Counted from the stretch's first letter, positions 1-6,614 are shown. The stretch: 12,688 nt of DNA from Bordetella parapertussis (GCA_945861305.1 CAMATW010000048.1:1-12688), one strand, 5' to 3'. The notes: generated from the sequence alone by a model not told the origin. Translations and numbers: made by a program.

Positions 1-221
1 TCGAGTCCGGCGTCCCGTTTATCCCTTGGATGAAATTTAAACAGTACATCTGGTCGAATCAATACAAATCGATGAAGTTCTACAAGGAAAGGAACATCTC
101 ACGGTTTTCAATTCCTAGGCTGCTGACTTTATCAAGTTTGGTGTCGGCGGATGGAGTCGAACTTTTAAGAAATTTAGTTCAAGCGCCAAGCCAACCGTCT
201 AACTTTTCGCGTGCAAAGTGA
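1..221 (+). CDS. Open frame entering from the left edge, unrecognised
   Basis: This frame is open from base 3 of the window to a TGA at 219-221 and has no stop, so it could be the last 72 codons of a gene starting outside. The first internal ATG is at 30. I do not recognise the family. The part before about 146 is rich in aromatic and basic residues (for example IPWMKFKQYIW). The last 25 codons lie inside a 90-bp repeat that recurs at 3705-3794. In that second copy the same frame ends in nearly the same residues (LVQAPSLASNFSRAK) but is broken by two stops. If a gene is here, its natural C-terminus was probably replaced by the repeat. It may equally be a chance open frame. Confidence 0.25.
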   Translation, partial: ESGVPFIPWMKFKQYIWSNQYKSMKFYKERNISRFSIPRLLTLSSLVSADGVELLRNLVQAPSQPSNFSRAK

Positions 222-236
222 CGCGGATGAGTGCAA
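147..236 (+). repeat. 90-bp imperfect direct repeat, copy 1
   Basis: This aligns without gaps to 3705-3794 at a constant offset of 3558 bp; I count 72 of 90 identical bases. The stretch 196-217 is an exact 22-bp match. Inside the copy, GTGCAAA occurs at 211-217 and 231-237, exactly 20 bp apart, and GCGGATG occurs at 147-153 and 223-229. Such short internal repeats recall the multiple terminal repeats of some insertion sequences (IS21-like), but no transposase of that type is present. It is probably a decayed mobile-element end or a small dispersed repeat. Confidence 0.75.
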
Positions 237-254
237 ACTCTACTAAAACGCTGG

Positions 255-277
255 AAAAATTGTAATTTACAATTTTT
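255..277. promoter_or_regulatory. Perfect 23-bp A/T palindrome
   Basis: Arms AAAAATTGTAA (255-265) and TTACAATTTTT (267-277) are perfect complements around a single central base. It lies in an AT-rich spacer between repeat copy 1 and the IS30 remnant. The TTGTAA/TTACAA core could be an operator, or the structure could be a leftover of a mobile-element end. No gene start nearby explains it. Confidence 0.4.
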
Positions 278-331
278 GGTCAATTACACGAAATATTACA
301 TGTTTGTATTTTTCGCTTTTAACCCATTGAT

Positions 332-472
332 TTATAATGATTTTTTCCGAGCCTTAATTTCTATACAGCAGCCTAAGCTCAAAGCAATTGCTGCTGCTTT
401 ATAGCCTTGCTCGAGCATGGTTTGGATCAAAGCTCTTTCCTCAAGCTGCAGATGTTGGTAAGTTTTTGGCAT
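332..472 (-). pseudogene. IS30-family transposase, N-terminal remnant
   Basis: Reading from ATG at 472 gives 46 codons to TAA at 332-334. Residues 4-34 (TYQHLQLEERALIQTMLEQG, then YKAAAIALSLG) match the helix-turn-helix start of IS30-family transposases, where TY.HL..EER..I..L...G and .IA..LG are typical. The expected continuation with a second helix and RS.STISRE is missing: homology stops at about 371 and the frame ends 12 codons later. The family usually has 300-380 residues including a DDE catalytic domain, none of which is here. A good ribosome site (AAAGGAAA) precedes the ATG. TTGCACTTGGACTTTGA at 494-510 may be what remains of one inverted terminal repeat; I found no partner end. It is a dead fragment and marks past insertion next to the DUF1501 gene. 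Confidence 0.65.
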
Positions 473-553
473 GAACAGTTTCCTTTTGAAAATTGTTGCA
501 CTTGGACTTTGAGCGCGGCCTGCACAACCCCTGCCAAATCGCGAGCCCCCGCA

Positions 554-565
554 GTTATCGATAAC
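554..565. repeat. 12-bp perfect palindrome GTTATCGATAAC
   Basis: It lies 40 bp beyond the stop of the minus-strand DUF1501 gene. It could stabilise or end that transcript, but no T-run follows on the minus strand, so it is not a standard intrinsic terminator. The rest of 473-604 shows nothing else that I recognise. Confidence 0.3.
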
Positions 566-604
566 CCGAAAAAATAGCCCAATGACTCAATAAAATTTGT
601 ATCG

Positions 605-1804
605 TCAAGCAGCAAATACCGACAAGGGCTCAAACTTGCCATTTAGCAAGCTTTGGCTGTTGGCCCCCATCCATTGTTCCATGACCGTGGCATACACACA
701 GCGAAAGTCGACGGTGTGAAGCACATTGCCTTCACGGTTCAGCTTCGTCAAACTGGGCGCTTGGCCATAGTGACCGCCTTTGAGCACTTGCCCCACCAAG
801 TACACATGGTTGGCTGTGCCGTGGTCGGTACCCAAGCTGGTGTTCTCGGCTGCTCTGCGTCCGAACTCGGAATACACCATCACCGTCACGTCTTTATCGC
901 GGCCAATACGTTTCATGTCTTGCATGAAACCACTCACACCATCAGACACATAGGTAAGCAAACGTTGGTGCAATTCGGCTTGGTGGACGTGGGTGTCAAA
1001 AGCATTGTGTCGGTAAGCGGTTTGGTAGATGCGGGTTGGTAATTTGGCATTGATCAATGCGGCTACTTTGGGTAAATCCATGGGCAAGATGCCGTAGTCG
1101 ACAGGTGTTTTGTAGTTTTGCCACGCCGCACGCACTTGCTCTGAGGCTTGTCTGGCACTTTGCGCCACGTCTTCCAAAAACTTTTGCGACGCATTGCGGC
1201 TGGCCACGCCGTTGCTTAGGTCTTTGTCAATCAGGGGTCGGCTTTGGTAAAGCCCTTTGCGGCCAAAGCGCTCGGGGTCGTCAAACACCACCGGCACATG
1301 GCGTGCTGCTCTCACGGCCAGTGATTGACGTTCGTCAATATTCACCAAAAAATTGGGCGTCAGTTGTGGATCTATGGCATCTGCCAAACGGCCCAACCAA
1401 CCGTAGCTCTCGCCCCCATTGGGTAAACCCGTGTGCCAATAGGCTGCAGAAGTGAAATGAGAATAAGACGGGTTGTCATAGCCGCAACCATGCACCACCG
1501 CCATCTGCCCGTCTTTGAATAAACGCTCAAAGCCCGCCATGCCGGGGTTAAAGCCGTACTGGTCGTCAATCTTGCGCAGTTTGTTGGCGCGGATCCCTAT
1601 CTTGGGGCGCAAGCGGTAATAGGCGTCGTCGGCATACGGCACCAAGGTGTTGAAGCCATCGTTGGCGCCAGTGAGTTCCACCACCACCAATATGCGTTGG
1701 TTGTCAGTAGCGAATGCGTTGTTACCCAAGGGCAGGGCAGCGCCAAGCCCTAAGCCTGCCAAACCTTGCAAAAACTGTCTTCGGGGAAAAGTGTCGTGGT
1801 GCAT
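605..1804 (-). CDS. DUF1501 family exported protein
   Basis: This 399-residue protein begins with a twin-arginine-type signal: RRQFL at residues 8-12, then a glycine/alanine/leucine-rich stretch to about residue 31 (NAFA), so folded export by Tat is likely. The DUF1501 family belongs to the alkaline phosphatase/sulfatase-like superfamily. The hallmark C-terminal block SEFGRR (312-317) followed by GTDHGT (325-330) and a hydrophobic strand is present and intact. Length is normal for the family. The start ATG at 1804 is preceded by GGGAT about 8 bp upstream, inside the end of DUF1800. Only 2 bp separate it from the DUF1800 stop, so the two are co-transcribed and probably translationally coupled. 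The biochemical function of the family is not settled; the constant pairing with DUF1800 suggests a shared envelope or surface role. The family call is firm; the function is unknown. Confidence 0.93.
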   Translation of the reverse strand: MHHDTFPRRQFLQGLAGLGLGAALPLGNNAFATDNQRILVVVELTGANDGFNTLVPYADDAYYRLRPKIGIRANKLRKIDDQYGFNPGMAGFERLFKDGQMAVVHGCGYDNPSYSHFTSAAYWHTGLPNGGESYGWLGRLADAIDPQLTPNFLVNIDERQSLAVRAARHVPVVFDDPERFGRKGLYQSRPLIDKDLSNGVASRNASQKFLEDVAQSARQASEQVRAAWQNYKTPVDYGILPMDLPKVAALINAKLPTRIYQTAYRHNAFDTHVHQAELHQRLLTYVSDGVSGFMQDMKRIGRDKDVTVMVYSEFGRRAAENTSLGTDHGTANHVYLVGQVLKGGHYGQAPSLTKLNREGNVLHTVDFRCVYATVMEQWMGANSQSLLNGKFEPLSVFAA

Positions 1805-1806
1805 GT

Positions 1807-3627
1807 TTATCCCAATTGGTAGGCTGGCAAAGACAAAATCACATGCAAGGTGTTGCGTAAAGCGTCTTCCATGTAACTGTCGGCGGCGGCAAGGTTTGAG
1901 GTGCCCAAGTCTTGACTTAGCATGGCAGCAATTTGTGCTTGCACACTCGCGTCTACTTTCACCGACACAAAACGCTTGACCAAATACGCCACAGCTTCAT
2001 TTGTGGTTTTGCATTTGGCTTGGCGCAGCATGGCTGACAGACTCAGCTTGGCAGGGCTTCGGTCTATGGGCTTGACGTTCTCTATGGCTTTGCGCCATGC
2101 GTTGTAACTGGCCAAGCGCGTATTGAAATCTTCATCGCGGTCGCCTTGGTTCGACATAGACATTTCGCCCATGTTTTTACCCACGGGCTTGGTGGCGGTG
2201 GTGATGTCTTGTCCTTGTGCCAATTGGTCTGCCACTGAAGTGATTTGGTACAGACCATTGGGCACTCTGTCGGGTGCTACAAAGTCGATGGGCGGGTAAA
2301 CAGTGTCATAAATCACATTGCCCCGCGCCAACAACAGCCCAGGGGTGATCCAACTGCGCCCATGCGCCCAGCCCGCCACATTGGGAGGGTAGAACAACTT
2401 TTGCCCCAGCATCTCCGACTGCTGGTTGAAGTCGGGCAGACCCGGCACGGTTTTGAGACCCATTTTTTTATAGGTGGAGATCAATAACTCTACTGGCGGT
2501 TTGATGCGTGTGGCCACCGTTGCATCGCTGTAAAAGTCTTTGGACAACAAAACTTTTTCCATGAAGACCGCGATGTCGTAGTCTGAGTCGCGAAGCAACT
2601 TGCCCAGTTGCTGCTGGTAAAGGGGCGATAAATCCTCTCGTACAAAGTAGCGGTAGAGCTTGCCTGCTAAAAACTCAGCCGTAACGGGCTGGGCCAACAA
2701 AATATCAATGACCTGCTCGCCGTTGTACCGCCCGGTTTTCTTCAGAACTGTTTTCAAACCATCGTCGTGCTGCGCTGGGTTGATGACAAATTGCAAATCT
2801 TGGTAGTTCCAACCGGTGAATGCCCGCGCAGCTTCTTGAATGTCTTGTTCGGTGTAGTTGCCCACACCCATGGTAAAAAGTTCCATGATTTCACGGGCAA
2901 AGTTTTCGTTGGGTGCGCCCTTGAGGTTGGCGGCTGCATCGAGGAAGGCCAGCATGGCAGGGTCTTTCGCCACAGCCACCATCAGGTGGCGAAATTTGCC
3001 ATTGGCGTGTTTGCGCAATACATTATTTTGCACATGCAGCTTGCGATAGTCACGCACCTTTTCTTCGGTGGTGGCAAAGTGGCCATGCCAAAACAAAGTC
3101 ATTTTTTCTTGAAAAGGACGCGGTGAGGTGAGCATGCGGTTGGCCCACCAGTAGCTCAAGCGGTGGGTTTCCAAGCGCGAGGCCCTGAGCCAATACAAAT
3201 AACGGTCGGCCACTTGTTGCACTTGCCTGTTGCCTGCAGGCTTAACTTTCACGCCCAAGGCTTGACCTGTGGCTTTGGCCAAATCGGTGGCTGCAGGGCG
3301 TGACGCGGCAAAAGGCTCTAAACCTGCATCATGTGAACCCGAGTCTTCAAAGGGTTTGAACTTATCGGGTGTTTTTTGATAGCGCACCAGCCTTCTCACA
3401 GCTTGCGCGGGTGTCAATTTGGCGAGTTGTTCAATTTCTTGCGGTGTTGCACCAAAGCCGGCACGCTCAAGCAAATGTTGGGCGCGCTCAAAGTTCCACT
3501 CGCGTTTTGGCAAGGGCTGCTGATCGTCGAGCCAAGGGTCTGCAGCTTGGGCAGTGACTGCCAAGCCACTCAGTAACATGCAGCTGCATAAGAGCTTTGC
3601 AAAGGGCAAGCGGTGTAATGTCGTCAT
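1807..3627 (-). CDS. DUF1800 family exported protein
   Basis: I place the start at ATG 3627 (606 residues) because it gives a classic Sec signal: basic start, hydrophobic core around residues 9-25, cleavage after AQA at about residue 28. The frame stays open upstream to 3747, but that stretch has no signal character and runs into the 90-bp repeat. ATG 3639 is a possible alternative. DUF1800 hallmarks are present: HLLERAGFGAT (51-61), FWHGHFAT (179-186), ENFAREIMELFTMG (241-254) and AFTGW (269-273). After the core there is a C-terminal extension of roughly 150 residues that is polar and includes a Met/Ser/Asn-rich stretch. It is the first gene of a two-gene unit with DUF1501 2 bp downstream. 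The role of the family is unknown; the pair is common in many environmental bacteria. No convincing promoter was found in the 80 bp upstream. Confidence 0.93.
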   Translation of the reverse strand: MTTLHRLPFAKLLCSCMLLSGLAVTAQAADPWLDDQQPLPKREWNFERAQHLLERAGFGATPQEIEQLAKLTPAQAVRRLVRYQKTPDKFKPFEDSGSHDAGLEPFAASRPAATDLAKATGQALGVKVKPAGNRQVQQVADRYLYWLRASRLETHRLSYWWANRMLTSPRPFQEKMTLFWHGHFATTEEKVRDYRKLHVQNNVLRKHANGKFRHLMVAVAKDPAMLAFLDAAANLKGAPNENFAREIMELFTMGVGNYTEQDIQEAARAFTGWNYQDLQFVINPAQHDDGLKTVLKKTGRYNGEQVIDILLAQPVTAEFLAGKLYRYFVREDLSPLYQQQLGKLLRDSDYDIAVFMEKVLLSKDFYSDATVATRIKPPVELLISTYKKMGLKTVPGLPDFNQQSEMLGQKLFYPPNVAGWAHGRSWITPGLLLARGNVIYDTVYPPIDFVAPDRVPNGLYQITSVADQLAQGQDITTATKPVGKNMGEMSMSNQGDRDEDFNTRLASYNAWRKAIENVKPIDRSPAKLSLSAMLRQAKCKTTNEAVAYLVKRFVSVKVDASVQAQIAAMLSQDLGTSNLAAADSYMEDALRNTLHVILSLPAYQLG

Positions 3628-3704
3628 GCTGAAAATCATAACCCTATGACTTTGTATGACCCTCATGAAAATCGCTAGCCGAACACTTAGCAATTCGACA
3701 GAAA

Positions 3705-3794
3705 GCGGATGGCTTCTAACTTTTGAATTAACTGGTTCAAGCCCCAAGCCTAGCGTCTAACTTTTCGCGTGCAAAATGAAGCGGCCAAGTGCAA
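3705..3794 (+). repeat. 90-bp imperfect direct repeat, copy 2
   Basis: This is the second copy of the element at 147-236, in the same orientation, with the same 20-bp spaced GTGCAAA pair (3769-3775 and 3789-3795). TCTAACTTTT occurs twice within the copy, 41 bp apart (3715-3724 and 3756-3765). It sits 78 bp upstream of the DUF1800 start and 107 bp upstream of the NfeD start, so it could supply promoter elements to either. With copy 1 it brackets the IS30 remnant and the DUF1501/DUF1800 pair. Confidence 0.75.
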
Positions 3795-3901
3795 AAGATA
3801 GCAAAGTTTTTCAGGTCAAGGTGAGCTGGATTTCCACAGCTACCGCCAAACGTGGCACGATGGGGTATTGGAGATACGTTAATCAAAGGAAGATCTCACC
3901 C

Positions 3902-4324
3902 ATGAACGAATCAACCATTTGGTGGCTTATTGCAGGTTCACTTGTAGGCATAGAACTGATGACGGGCACCTTTTACTTGCTCATGCTCGCTATCGGCGCG
4001 TCAGCGGGTGCCATCGCAGCGCACGCTCAATTAAGTTTTACATCACAACTGATTGCTGGATCGGCGATCGGTGGACTGGCAGTTATTTTGTGGCGCATCT
4101 ATTCATTGCAAAAACTAGAGTCGCACCCTGAGCAAGTTTCTGCCCAACACTTGGATGTCGGTGAAACAGTAGAAGTGCATGAATGGCTCAGCAACGGCAC
4201 TGCACAAGTCAAGCACAGAGGCGCAAACTGGACTGCCATTTGTGCAGAAGGAATTTCTCAAGATCTAGGCGTTTATCAAATCCAAGATATTCAAGGCAAC
4301 ACTTTGGTGCTGCATAAAGTTTAA
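3902..4324 (+). CDS. NfeD family membrane protein
   Basis: A 140-residue short-type NfeD protein. Residues 6-70 form about three closely packed hydrophobic membrane segments; residues about 80-138 form the cytoplasmic-type OB fold with the family signature AQVKHRGANWTA, which matches the usual G.ARV.G..W.A pattern. The short form lacks the ClpP-like protease domain of long NfeD proteins. The start at 3902 is chosen because AAAGGA (3885-3890) lies 11 bp upstream and because the residues before it, read from ATG 3776, come from the 90-bp repeat. The SPFH gene follows after 29 bp on the same strand. NfeD and SPFH proteins are a long-known genetic pair (YbbJ with QmcA in E. coli), where NfeD is thought to assist assembly of SPFH oligomers in membrane microdomains. 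Confidence 0.92.
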   Translation: MNESTIWWLIAGSLVGIELMTGTFYLLMLAIGASAGAIAAHAQLSFTSQLIAGSAIGGLAVILWRIYSLQKLESHPEQVSAQHLDVGETVEVHEWLSNGTAQVKHRGANWTAICAEGISQDLGVYQIQDIQGNTLVLHKV

Positions 4325-4353
4325 GTCAACATTCGCTTCATAGAAAGAAAATC

Positions 4354-5274
4354 ATGGAAATTGCAATCATCCTCTTGGCCATTGCGGTCTTGTTCATCAT
4401 CAAAACTGTCAAGGTCGTACCCCAACAAAACGCATGGGTGGTTGAGCGCTTGGGCAAGTACCATGCTAGCCTTACACCCGGTCTTAATTTTGTGGTGCCT
4501 TTCATTGACAAAGTCATTGAGAAGCACAGTCTCAAAGAAATTCCCCTGGATGTGCCCAGTCAAATCTGCATCACCCGAGATAACACGCAACTGCAGGTCG
4601 ATGGTATTTTGTATTTCCAGGTCACCGATCCAAAGCTTGCCAGCTACGGCTCTTCTAACTACATAGTTGCTGTAACCCAATTGGCGCAAACCAGTTTGCG
4701 TAGCGTCATTGGAAAGCTAGAGCTCGATAAAACTTTCGAAGAACGAGACATCATTAACGCTCAGGTGGTCGCTGCCATTGATGAGGCGGCCCTTAACTGG
4801 GGCGTCAAAGTGCTTCGCTACGAAATCAAAGATCTAACCCCTCCCAAAGAAATTTTGCACGCCATGCAATCGCAAATTACAGCGGAGCGGGAAAAGCGCG
4901 CTCTTATTGCAGCCTCAGAGGGGCGCCGTCAAGAACAAATCAACATTGCCACGGGCGAACGCGAGGCCTTCATAGCTCGCTCTGAAGGTGAAAAACAAGC
5001 CGTCATTAACAAAGCCGAAGGTGATGCAGCTTCCATCTTGGCAGTTGCCGAAGCCACAGCACAAGCCATTGAACGCATTGCCTCTGCCATTCAAAAACCG
5101 GGCGGCGAACAAGCGGTGCAACTTAAAGTAGCCGAGCAAGCTGTCATTGCCTACAGCAAAGTAGCACAAGACGCCAAAACTACACTTATTGTGCCCGGCA
5201 ACATGACAGAGGTTTCTTCCCTCATTGCATCAGCCATGCAAATGGTGACCACAGGAAAAAATGCAGGCCACTGA
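4354..5274 (+). CDS. qmcA: SPFH/stomatin-like membrane protein (QmcA-type)
   Basis: 306 residues, close to the usual length of about 305 for QmcA/paraslipin proteins. Residues 2-17 are one N-terminal hydrophobic anchor. The SPFH (band 7) domain spans about 18-180, with the characteristic VPQQNAWVVERLGKY, LTPGLNFVVPFIDKV, LDVPSQ and WGVKVLRYEIKDLTPP blocks. From about 185 to 260 there is an alanine/glutamate-rich coiled coil with repeating AEGE/SEGE units that drives oligomer formation. AGAAAG precedes the ATG. It forms an operon with the NfeD gene 29 bp upstream. SPFH proteins build large ring- or cage-like assemblies at the inner membrane and influence membrane protease and microdomain function. 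The family call is firm; the exact orthology to QmcA is inferred from length and pairing. Confidence 0.93.
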   Translation: MEIAIILLAIAVLFIIKTVKVVPQQNAWVVERLGKYHASLTPGLNFVVPFIDKVIEKHSLKEIPLDVPSQICITRDNTQLQVDGILYFQVTDPKLASYGSSNYIVAVTQLAQTSLRSVIGKLELDKTFEERDIINAQVVAAIDEAALNWGVKVLRYEIKDLTPPKEILHAMQSQITAEREKRALIAASEGRRQEQINIATGEREAFIARSEGEKQAVINKAEGDAASILAVAEATAQAIERIASAIQKPGGEQAVQLKVAEQAVIAYSKVAQDAKTTLIVPGNMTEVSSLIASAMQMVTTGKNAGH

Positions 5275-5380
5275 AATCATGCCATTCATCTTCAGTCACC
5301 ATAAAACTCCTTCTTAAGCAGGGACAGGCCAAGGAGCGAACCTGTTGACCTTGAAATTCAGCCTTGAGTATGCGATGGTA

Positions 5381-5442
5381 AGCCCAGTCTTCACCCTAAA
5401 CAACGCTCTCCATAGCTGATGGTGAATCGCCCCGGGTGGGCT
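5381..5442. repeat. Nested inverted repeats in the convergent spacer
   Basis: The 266-bp spacer 5275-5540 lies between two convergent genes and has no gene I recognise. It holds an outer pair AGCCCA (5381-5386)/TGGGCT (5437-5442) enclosing an inner pair TTCACC (5390-5395)/GGTGAA (5421-5426). This may be a folded RNA, a decayed gene or chance. A short palindrome AGAGAT-G-ATCTCT is at 5507-5519, close to the end of the HbpS-like gene, and is not followed by a T-run. No intrinsic terminator for the SPFH gene was found. Confidence 0.3.
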
Positions 5443-5540
5443 GTGTGTGCCACCGACCTTGCGGGAATGGGTCTAGGAGGCCGAGGCGTAAGAGCGATTA
5501 ACTTTGAGAGATGATCTCTTACAACAAAAAGCACATGGAC

Positions 5541-6017
5541 TTATTTATTTAAGCCTAGACTGTTGATTCCTGTTTCAGCCACTTGTGTGTCTTGCTGCGC
5601 AGTTGCGCCGCTGATGCCAACTGCACCAATGACCTGACCGTTGTGAATGATCGGCACACCGCCTTCAAGCAAAGAGGCGTTAGCAATGGTGGCCAGCGTA
5701 GGTCTGCTCTTGGCCATATCTTCAAATAGCTTGGTAGGACGACGAAAAGCTGCTGCGGTTTTGGCCTTGGCAATCGCTACATCAACACTGCCGTATTGGG
5801 CTGTTTCCATCCTGCTCAACGTTATCAGGTGACCTCCGTCATCCACAATGGCAATGACAAGGTTGAGGTTGTTGGCGCGGGCTTCAGCCAAAGAAGCAGC
5901 AGCAATTTTTTGAGCAGCATCCAAGGTTAAGGATTTTTTATCGACAAGCTGCGCATTAGTTGCCAATGCAAAGGTTATGGCTGCAATCGTTGTGAAAAAG
6001 CGTAATGTAAGTGCCAT
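5541..6017 (-). CDS. Exported GlcG/HbpS-family (DUF336) protein
   Basis: 158 residues. Residues 1-22 form a Sec signal (hydrophobic run ending ATNAQ). The rest is one Haem_degrading/GlcG-HbpS domain: LTLDAAQKIAAASLAEA, IVDDGGHLITLSRME, a KAKTAAAFRRPTK helix, LEGGVPII and the closing VIGAVGISGA block. Members bind haem in HbpS or are part of small-molecule pathways (GlcG); exported single-domain forms are common but mostly uncharacterised. The start is supported by AAGGAG 8 bp upstream. TTGACT in the upstream 50 bp may be the -35 box of its own promoter. Upstream on the same strand ends a probable small RNA whose terminator lies 90 bp before this ATG, so read-through or attenuation is conceivable. 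The family call is firm; the ligand is unknown. Confidence 0.88.
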   Translation of the reverse strand: MALTLRFFTTIAAITFALATNAQLVDKKSLTLDAAQKIAAASLAEARANNLNLVIAIVDDGGHLITLSRMETAQYGSVDVAIAKAKTAAAFRRPTKLFEDMAKSRPTLATIANASLLEGGVPIIHNGQVIGAVGISGATAQQDTQVAETGINSLGLNK

Positions 6018-6106
6018 TCATTTTCTCCTTGACTATTTGTATCCTGCACCAGTGAGTAAGCCTAGTCAATTCACCAAACTGAGCGATTGGCAAACAACCT
6101 CTTGCG

Positions 6107-6144
6107 AAAAAAAACAAGCCCGACTGAATTTAATCAATCGGGCC
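6107..6144 (-). terminator. Intrinsic terminator, minus strand
   Basis: The stem has 10 pairs with one mismatch (6118-6127 with 6134-6143), a 6-base loop and a GC-rich base. On the minus strand it is followed by TTG and then eight T residues (A-run at 6107-6114). It ends a transcript coming from higher coordinates, where no protein gene is obvious. Confidence 0.8.
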
Positions 6145-6286
6145 GGACCGTCACCACGGAAGGATGACAGTCACTGGTGCCAAGCGCAAGGGAATAATGT
6201 TGCGCCTGCACGAAGCGTAAAGATACGCTTCAAACAAATGGGCACTCGCCCATGCTGGTGAACAATCCTTGAAATCAAACACCTGC
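6107..6286 (-). ncRNA. Candidate structured small RNA
   Basis: Read on the minus strand, this stretch forms three successive perfect hairpins and then an intrinsic terminator. Hairpin 1 is ATGGGC/GCCCAT (6238-6253, 4-base loop). Hairpin 2 is GAAGCGT/ACGCTTC (6212-6231, 6-base loop). Hairpin 3 is GCGCAA/TTGCGC (6184-6205, 10-base loop). The terminator is at 6107-6144. Promoter-like hexamers lie upstream at 6293-6321, predicting a transcript of about 180 bases. Reading frames inside are short and unremarkable. I do not recognise a known family: it lacks features of 6S RNA, tmRNA or the riboswitches I know. It could be a trans-acting small RNA or a leader that attenuates the HbpS-like gene downstream. 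The 5' end is inferred. Confidence 0.5.
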
Positions 6287-6292
6287 ATGCTG

Positions 6293-6321
6293 ATTCTGCG
6301 CTTGATATTTGATCTTGTAAA
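6293..6321 (-). promoter_or_regulatory. Possible sigma-70 promoter for the small RNA
   Basis: On the minus strand, TTTACA (6316-6321) and CAGAAT (6293-6298) are separated by 17 bp, giving 5 of 6 and 4 of 6 matches to consensus. It would start transcription near 6286. The match is moderate and rests mainly on the hairpins and terminator downstream. Confidence 0.35.
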
Positions 6322-6336
6322 TTTATTATTTTTCTT

Positions 6337-6557
6337 CTACTGGTAAACCCTCCAGGCAATCATGTCCTCAATTGCACTGACCAGGTAGTAAAGGTTTTTT
6401 TGGATTCTGCGAATTACATTTTCCACAAGCAGTCCGCATTTGCTGCACACATACGGCAGACCTTTGCACATGCTGATTGACAAGTTCTGTTTAAACAGCC
6501 GTCAATGGCCACCAACCAGTGCCGTGTGTGCCGATTAGATTCTTCAACTGTTTTTTG
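6337..6557 (-). pseudogene. Possible decayed cysteine-rich (Csp-like) gene
   Basis: On the minus strand one frame ending at TAA 6414-6416 reads TCQSACAKVCRMCAA and then ADCLWKM before the stop. The spacing of cysteines and the ending resemble the C-terminus of DUF326/Csp four-helix copper-binding proteins, which typically end in CA..C..CA..CR.M. The frame has no good start and opens only after a stop near 6570. A different overlapping frame gives a 44-codon ORF (ATG 6471 to TAG 6337) with a C..C pair, which I do not recognise. It may be a remnant, a tiny gene or chance. The rest of 6018-6752 holds the small RNA and regulatory repeats listed separately. Confidence 0.22.
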
Positions 6558-6614
6558 CAGCAGATTTCAATTTTTTTCATCTAAATTGTCCTAGCCGGTA
6601 TGTTTTTTCACTTT

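Noticed and set aside
138..170. On the minus strand, GTTCGACTCC...CGCCGACACCA looks like a tRNA or tmRNA 3' end with a CCA tail.
   Set aside because: The bases around the T-loop do not pair, no 5' acceptor strand or anticodon arm is found, and the second repeat copy lacks the CCA part.
147..221. attC-like (integron) site, because of the TCTAAC and GTTCAAGC strings in both repeat copies.
   Set aside because: The TCTAAC strings are in direct, not inverted, order, no matching GTTRRRY end occurs and there is no integrase.
427..642. 71-codon minus-strand frame between DUF1501 and the IS30 remnant.
   Set aside because: It overlaps the end of DUF1501 in another frame and conflicts with the IS30-like frame, which has real similarity.
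653..1455. Long plus-strand frames opposite DUF1501.
   Set aside because: They are antisense shadows of a clearly coding family; they carry no domain or ribosome site.
2767..3126. 119-codon plus-strand frame opposite DUF1800.
   Set aside because: It is antisense to conserved DUF1800 motifs and has no recognisable family.
3855..3875. TGGCACG followed by TTGG upstream of NfeD, like a sigma-54 promoter.
   Set aside because: The spacing between the two elements is four bases too long and the second element lacks the GC.
6171..6359. 62-codon minus-strand frame across the small RNA region.
   Set aside because: No ribosome site, no known motif, and it conflicts with the hairpin-terminator organisation.
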